NCBI GenBank assembly: GCA_022483465.1
Contig: JAKVNF010000001.1
Location: 434,001-498,000 of the forward strand
Origin: Lachnospiraceae bacterium
GTDB taxonomy: Bacteria; Bacillota; Clostridia; Lachnospirales; Lachnospiraceae
DNA length: 64,000 nt
Direction: 5' to 3'
The notes beneath the pieces were generated by a model that was given only the letters and a program-made list of their open reading frames with translations, was not told the origin of the DNA and ran no database searches. Every line of letters starts with the position of its first letter. The stretch's first letter is position 1. Both the position numbers and the translations under genes were made by a program. Shown piece after piece: positions 60,814-64,000 of this stretch.

Positions 60814-61614
60814 TCACAGGTAGTAGAGGAACTGGGTGTTGTACTTGCGGTAGATGTACATCCCGATGGACAGAAAGAACACCGGGAAGAACAGGCACAG
60901 CAGGTGGTAGGAAAGGGACGGCACGATGCCGTCGATCACGATCACACGGAAGTACTTGATGTACACGTAGACCGGGTTGAACAAAAAGGCAGTCTGCAGG
61001 TGCTTGCTCAGAGAGTCCACCGAGTAGAAGATGGCGCTCATGTAGTTGAGGAGCGTCAGCACCACGTCGTAGAGGTAGGAGGTGTCCTCAAAGAACACAT
61101 ACATCGCCGACAGGATGGCGCCGATGCCGATGCAGGTGACAAGAAGGCACACCGATGGGTACACGAGAAGGAACATCTTCGGCGTGAACTTGATGTGGTC
61201 GATGCCGCAGAAGGCAAAGTACACGATCAGGGTCAGGCCGAAGTTTACCAGCGCGGAGACATTCTTCGAGAGCAGGAACAGGTACTTGGGCACGTTGATC
61301 TTCGTGAAGATCTTCGCGTTGCTCGTCAGGGACCGCATGCCGTTTCTCGTGGACTCCCGGAAGTAGCTCATCACGATATTGCCGGAGAAGAGGTAGATCG
61401 TGTAGTGGGGGATGTCCTTGCCGAGAAACTCCGTGAAGATGACCCGCATGACAAGGAGGGTCAAAAGGGGCGAGAGGATCGACCAGGCCATGCCCAGGAT
61501 GCTCCGCTTGTAGCGCTGCTTGAAGTCGCGCTTGACCAGCTCCTCAAACATGAACTGGTACTTCCGCACACTCGTGACAAGTTTATTTTGCTTTTTCGCT
61601 GCAGGTTTGCTCAT
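60814..61614 (-). CDS. Polysaccharide/teichoic acid ABC exporter, permease
   Basis: A 266-residue ABC-2 permease (TagG/Wzm-like): ELVKRDFKQRYKRSILGMAW opening, six helices, and the C-terminal YRKYNTQFLYYL. With the ATPase it exports a completed polymer to the outside. Start overlaps the acyltransferase stop (61611-61614). Confidence 0.92.
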   Translation of the reverse strand: MSKPAAKKQNKLVTSVRKYQFMFEELVKRDFKQRYKRSILGMAWSILSPLLTLLVMRVIFTEFLGKDIPHYTIYLFSGNIVMSYFRESTRNGMRSLTSNAKIFTKINVPKYLFLLSKNVSALVNFGLTLIVYFAFCGIDHIKFTPKMFLLVYPSVCLLVTCIGIGAILSAMYVFFEDTSYLYDVVLTLLNYMSAIFYSVDSLSKHLQTAFLFNPVYVYIKYFRVIVIDGIVPSLSYHLLCLFFPVFFLSIGMYIYRKYNTQFLYYL

Positions 61615-62753
61615 TTGGCCTCTTTTTTCGGTGCACCCTCATAGCAGAGGGCGGTCAGGGCGGCACGGATCGGCTGCCGGTGTCTTCGGTACGCCCCGGC
61701 CAGGGCGCAGACAAGCGCCGCGTTGGCGAGGGAGAGGGCGATGTAGATCAAAAGTCTCATCTTACCGGAATACACATCCGGGGACAGGACCGAATTCAGG
61801 TGCTGGGCAAAGTAGAGGTGGGAGAAAAAGAGCGCCCCGCTGTACTTTGCAAGGGTCCCGGTGACGTGAAGGGCCCGGTCCCCCTCGTAGTGCGCGGTCA
61901 GGATCCCGTGGCCGGAGAAGTCCACGAGGAGCATCACGAAGAGGAGCAGGATGAAGAAGTAGTCCTGCACCGAGGGGAGGTGGTCATACATGTACCAGAC
62001 GAGGTAGACGACGGCAAGGGCCTCGAAGGCCTCCAGAAGGATTCGAAGCCAGGTCCTGGGCCTCTTCGGCGAAAAATGCCGCACAAAGACCCGGAGCGTC
62101 ACCCCGAGGCTGATCTCCGCGATGCCGCGGGGGAGCCCCTTGTACACAAAGCCCAGCCACTTGGTGGGGTTTCTCGGGTGCCCCAGCGCCTGGCAGAAGT
62201 ACCCGAGGATGAGAAGGGCAAGGAGGGGGCAGATGATCTTCTCCGTCACGTCCCGATGCCTCCGAAGCAGGGGATAGAGGAAGGCCATCGCGACCAGCAT
62301 CGCGGAGAGGTACCAGATCACCCCGTCGATCCCCTGGACGTAGAGGCCCGTCATCTTCAGGAGCAGGACCTCAAAGATCTCGTCCTTGAAGTCGTGGAAG
62401 GCCTGCAGGAGCGTGTAGTGCTCCGCGAAGCTGACAAAGACGAAGCCGATCACCCAGGCGATCCAAAACTCCGGCAAAAACCCTCTGCACTTTCGAAGAA
62501 GGAATGACCAGGTCTCGGCGCCGGGCCTTGTCATGGGGCCCCTCTGGTCCGCCCGCTCCGCGGACACCGCCATCAGGTACCCGGAGACGAGAAAGAAGAA
62601 CTCGACGGCCAGGGACCCGCCGATGAAGACGGCGTGGTCATCCCCCAGCACGTACCGCGAGTGGTGCAGCATGATAACCAGGGCAAAGACAAAGCGCAGG
62701 AGGTCAATCCTCCCGTTTCGCTTTCCTTTTTCAGGCCTTTCTGCTTCCATCAC
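61611..62753 (-). CDS. Acyltransferase family membrane protein
   Basis: A 380-residue acyltransferase-3 protein: RIDLLRFVFALVIMLHHSRY with the conserved His, EFFFLVSGYLMA, and about ten helices to the end. Likely O-acylates the exported polymer. A second, different acyltransferase lies at the other end of the cluster (55722-56924). Confidence 0.88.
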   Translation of the reverse strand: MMEAERPEKGKRNGRIDLLRFVFALVIMLHHSRYVLGDDHAVFIGGSLAVEFFFLVSGYLMAVSAERADQRGPMTRPGAETWSFLLRKCRGFLPEFWIAWVIGFVFVSFAEHYTLLQAFHDFKDEIFEVLLLKMTGLYVQGIDGVIWYLSAMLVAMAFLYPLLRRHRDVTEKIICPLLALLILGYFCQALGHPRNPTKWLGFVYKGLPRGIAEISLGVTLRVFVRHFSPKRPRTWLRILLEAFEALAVVYLVWYMYDHLPSVQDYFFILLLFVMLLVDFSGHGILTAHYEGDRALHVTGTLAKYSGALFFSHLYFAQHLNSVLSPDVYSGKMRLLIYIALSLANAALVCALAGAYRRHRQPIRAALTALCYEGAPKKEAK

Positions 62754-62812
62754 GCTGCCTGTCCTCCCGTTCTGTTGCTCTCGCGTATTCGCTGTTTTTC
62801 TCTATTCCTGTT

Positions 62813-64000
62813 TTATTGCTTTGCTTTTTGGTTCTTCTGTCCCATAAAGCCAAGGAGCGTGTCCGCGATCCGCTCAGAGGCGTGGCCATCGTCCATGCAG
62901 CCCTTGCCGGCAAGGAATTCCGCAACCTTCCTTGCATACACGTCCTCATCGAAGTTTTTGATGTCCTCGACGATGCCGTCGGAGTCCGTGGACACCGGGA
63001 AGGGGGTGTCCTCGAGCTTAAAGTAGAAGCCCCGCTCGTCGTTGTAGCGCTCCACATCCATCGCAAAGAGAAAGCCCGGCTTTCCCGTCAGGACAAAGTC
63101 GTAGATCCAGGAGCTGTAGTCGGTGATGCCGGCGTCCGTGAAGGACAAAAGCTCCTGCATATCCGGGTAGTCGGTGACGTCGATGATGTCAGGGCCCGCG
63201 ATGGTGCTCCTTCTTGCGGAGCCGGTCTTCCGGTCGTTGTCGTGGTAGCGGACCATGAGCTTCCACTTGCCGCCAAAGCGCTGGGCGAGGGCCTCCACCA
63301 CCCGCTCGCCGTCCAGGTCAAAGACGGAGAAGTCGTGGTCATCCCGGAAGGTGGGCCCGTAGAGGGCAAAGCGGGTCTCCTCGGAGAGACCGTGGGCCTT
63401 GCAGAAGTGGTGCTTTAGGTACTTCTGCATCCCCGCGTAGTTGTCAAAGAAGATGTCGTTTCTTGCGTGCCCCAGGCGCAGGATCTTCGTGTCCGGCCAG
63501 AAGGTCTCCCGGTAGACGGCCTCCTCAAAGGTCGAGTTGGAGAGACACTCAGTGGTCACCGTGCCGGTCCACTTGGCAAACACGGGCCAGGAGAGGTTCG
63601 TGTTGTAGTGGGCAAGGTCAAAGCGCTTGATGCCCAGGGACCCGTGCCAGGTCTCCACCACGTGCTGCTCGGGCTTGACCGGGAAGCTGTAAAACTTGTC
63701 GCCCAGAATGCTGTTCGTCACCAGGACCTTGGAGGTCGCCGCGGCGTAGAAGTACTCGTAGGAGTTGGGCCGCACGAAGTGGACGTGGGTCTCGATCCAG
63801 GACTGGAGCTTTCGGTACTCCGGGGACTTCTTCTTGACGTTCCCGTCCGGGGTCTGCTTTGCCAGGATGTCCGCGGGATCCATGTGGGCATACTGGGAGC
63901 GGTTCACCGACCAGTAGATCTGGATGTCAGGCATCCTGCGCACCAGCTCATCGGAGATGTACTTGGGGTTGCAGGCCATCTCATGCTGGTAGGGCAGAAA
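62813..64000 (-). CDS. CDP-glycerol glycerophosphotransferase-like protein (cut by window edge)
   Basis: At least 395 residues, open through the right edge, so the N-terminus is missing. The C-terminal part has the TagF/TagB family blocks: QHVVETWHGSLGIKRFD, ECLSNSTFEEAVY, LGHARNDIFF, LYGPTFRDDHDF, ELLSFTDAGITDYSSWIYDF. The enzyme adds glycerol- or other polyol-phosphate to make a teichoic-type polymer. It heads the transcript of the cluster seen here. Confidence 0.92.
   Translation of the reverse strand, partial: FLPYQHEMACNPKYISDELVRRMPDIQIYWSVNRSQYAHMDPADILAKQTPDGNVKKKSPEYRKLQSWIETHVHFVRPNSYEYFYAAATSKVLVTNSILGDKFYSFPVKPEQHVVETWHGSLGIKRFDLAHYNTNLSWPVFAKWTGTVTTECLSNSTFEEAVYRETFWPDTKILRLGHARNDIFFDNYAGMQKYLKHHFCKAHGLSEETRFALYGPTFRDDHDFSVFDLDGERVVEALAQRFGGKWKLMVRYHDNDRKTGSARRSTIAGPDIIDVTDYPDMQELLSFTDAGITDYSSWIYDFVLTGKPGFLFAMDVERYNDERGFYFKLEDTPFPVSTDSDGIVEDIKNFDEDVYARKVAEFLAGKGCMDDGHASERIADTLLGFMGQKNQKAKQ

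Overview
The window is GC-rich DNA from a Gram-positive, probably a Clostridia/Lachnospiraceae-type Firmicute. The signs are strong AGGAGG-type ribosome binding sites, a T-box leader, a CpsB/CpsC/CpsD capsule kinase-phosphatase module with a CDP-glycerol polymer locus, and many intrinsic terminators. The species is not determined. The chromosomal genes look ordinary. They are heavily interrupted by insertion sequences (IS66, IS1111/IS110, IS1182, IS91 with an integrase, two identical IS1595 copies, IS4) and by two families of small non-autonomous repeats.

Layout. 1-3.2 kb: the end of a DegV-like gene, a MATE transporter with a structured leader and a His-rich partner, a HAD phosphatase and a HicB-like protein. 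3.2-12.6 kb: a nest of mobile DNA, with an IS1182-type element inside an IS1111-type element, IS66 to its left, and a tyrosine recombinase plus IS91 transposase to its right. 12.7-29.2 kb: a MATE transporter, two EamA transporters (one split by IS1595), a uridine phosphorylase, an HTH regulator, a TPR membrane protein, LysR with a two-subunit chromate-type transporter, and an Hsp70-like/membrane-protein operon. 29.3-39.7 kb: rhamnose catabolism (rhaA-rhaB-rhaD) divergent from an AraC regulator that overlaps a cation/proton antiporter, then a metallophosphoesterase and an unusual ParB-like/BMP fusion. 39.8-46 kb: a second mobile zone with a candidate five-hairpin small RNA, HEARO/omega-RNA-like repeats, an IscB remnant, IS1595 copy 2, and a tandem array of Rpn C-terminal units carrying another small repeat and an IS4 element. 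46.7-52.8 kb: a T-box-controlled BASS transporter and a four-gene operon of mostly unknown function ending in a MerR-methyltransferase fusion. 53-64 kb: capsule or teichoic-acid type surface polymer genes, all on the minus strand.

The most interesting material is in the noncoding and mobile DNA. (1) Two 259-bp structured repeats look like solo IscB guide-RNA (HEARO/omega-RNA) genes, and an IscB C-terminal fragment lies nearby. (2) Four identical-length 308-bp elements each have a perfect 8-bp target duplication and share ends with IS1595, so they look like a recently active MITE; one has its uninterrupted target preserved elsewhere in the window. (3) Three tandem Rpn C-terminal units each keep a strong internal ribosome binding site and ATG, matching the intragenic-antitoxin organisation known for Rpn nucleases. 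(4) A short RNA gene at 39.8 kb has five consecutive hairpins, all with CCC-rich loops. All family assignments are from reading motifs; no database search was possible.
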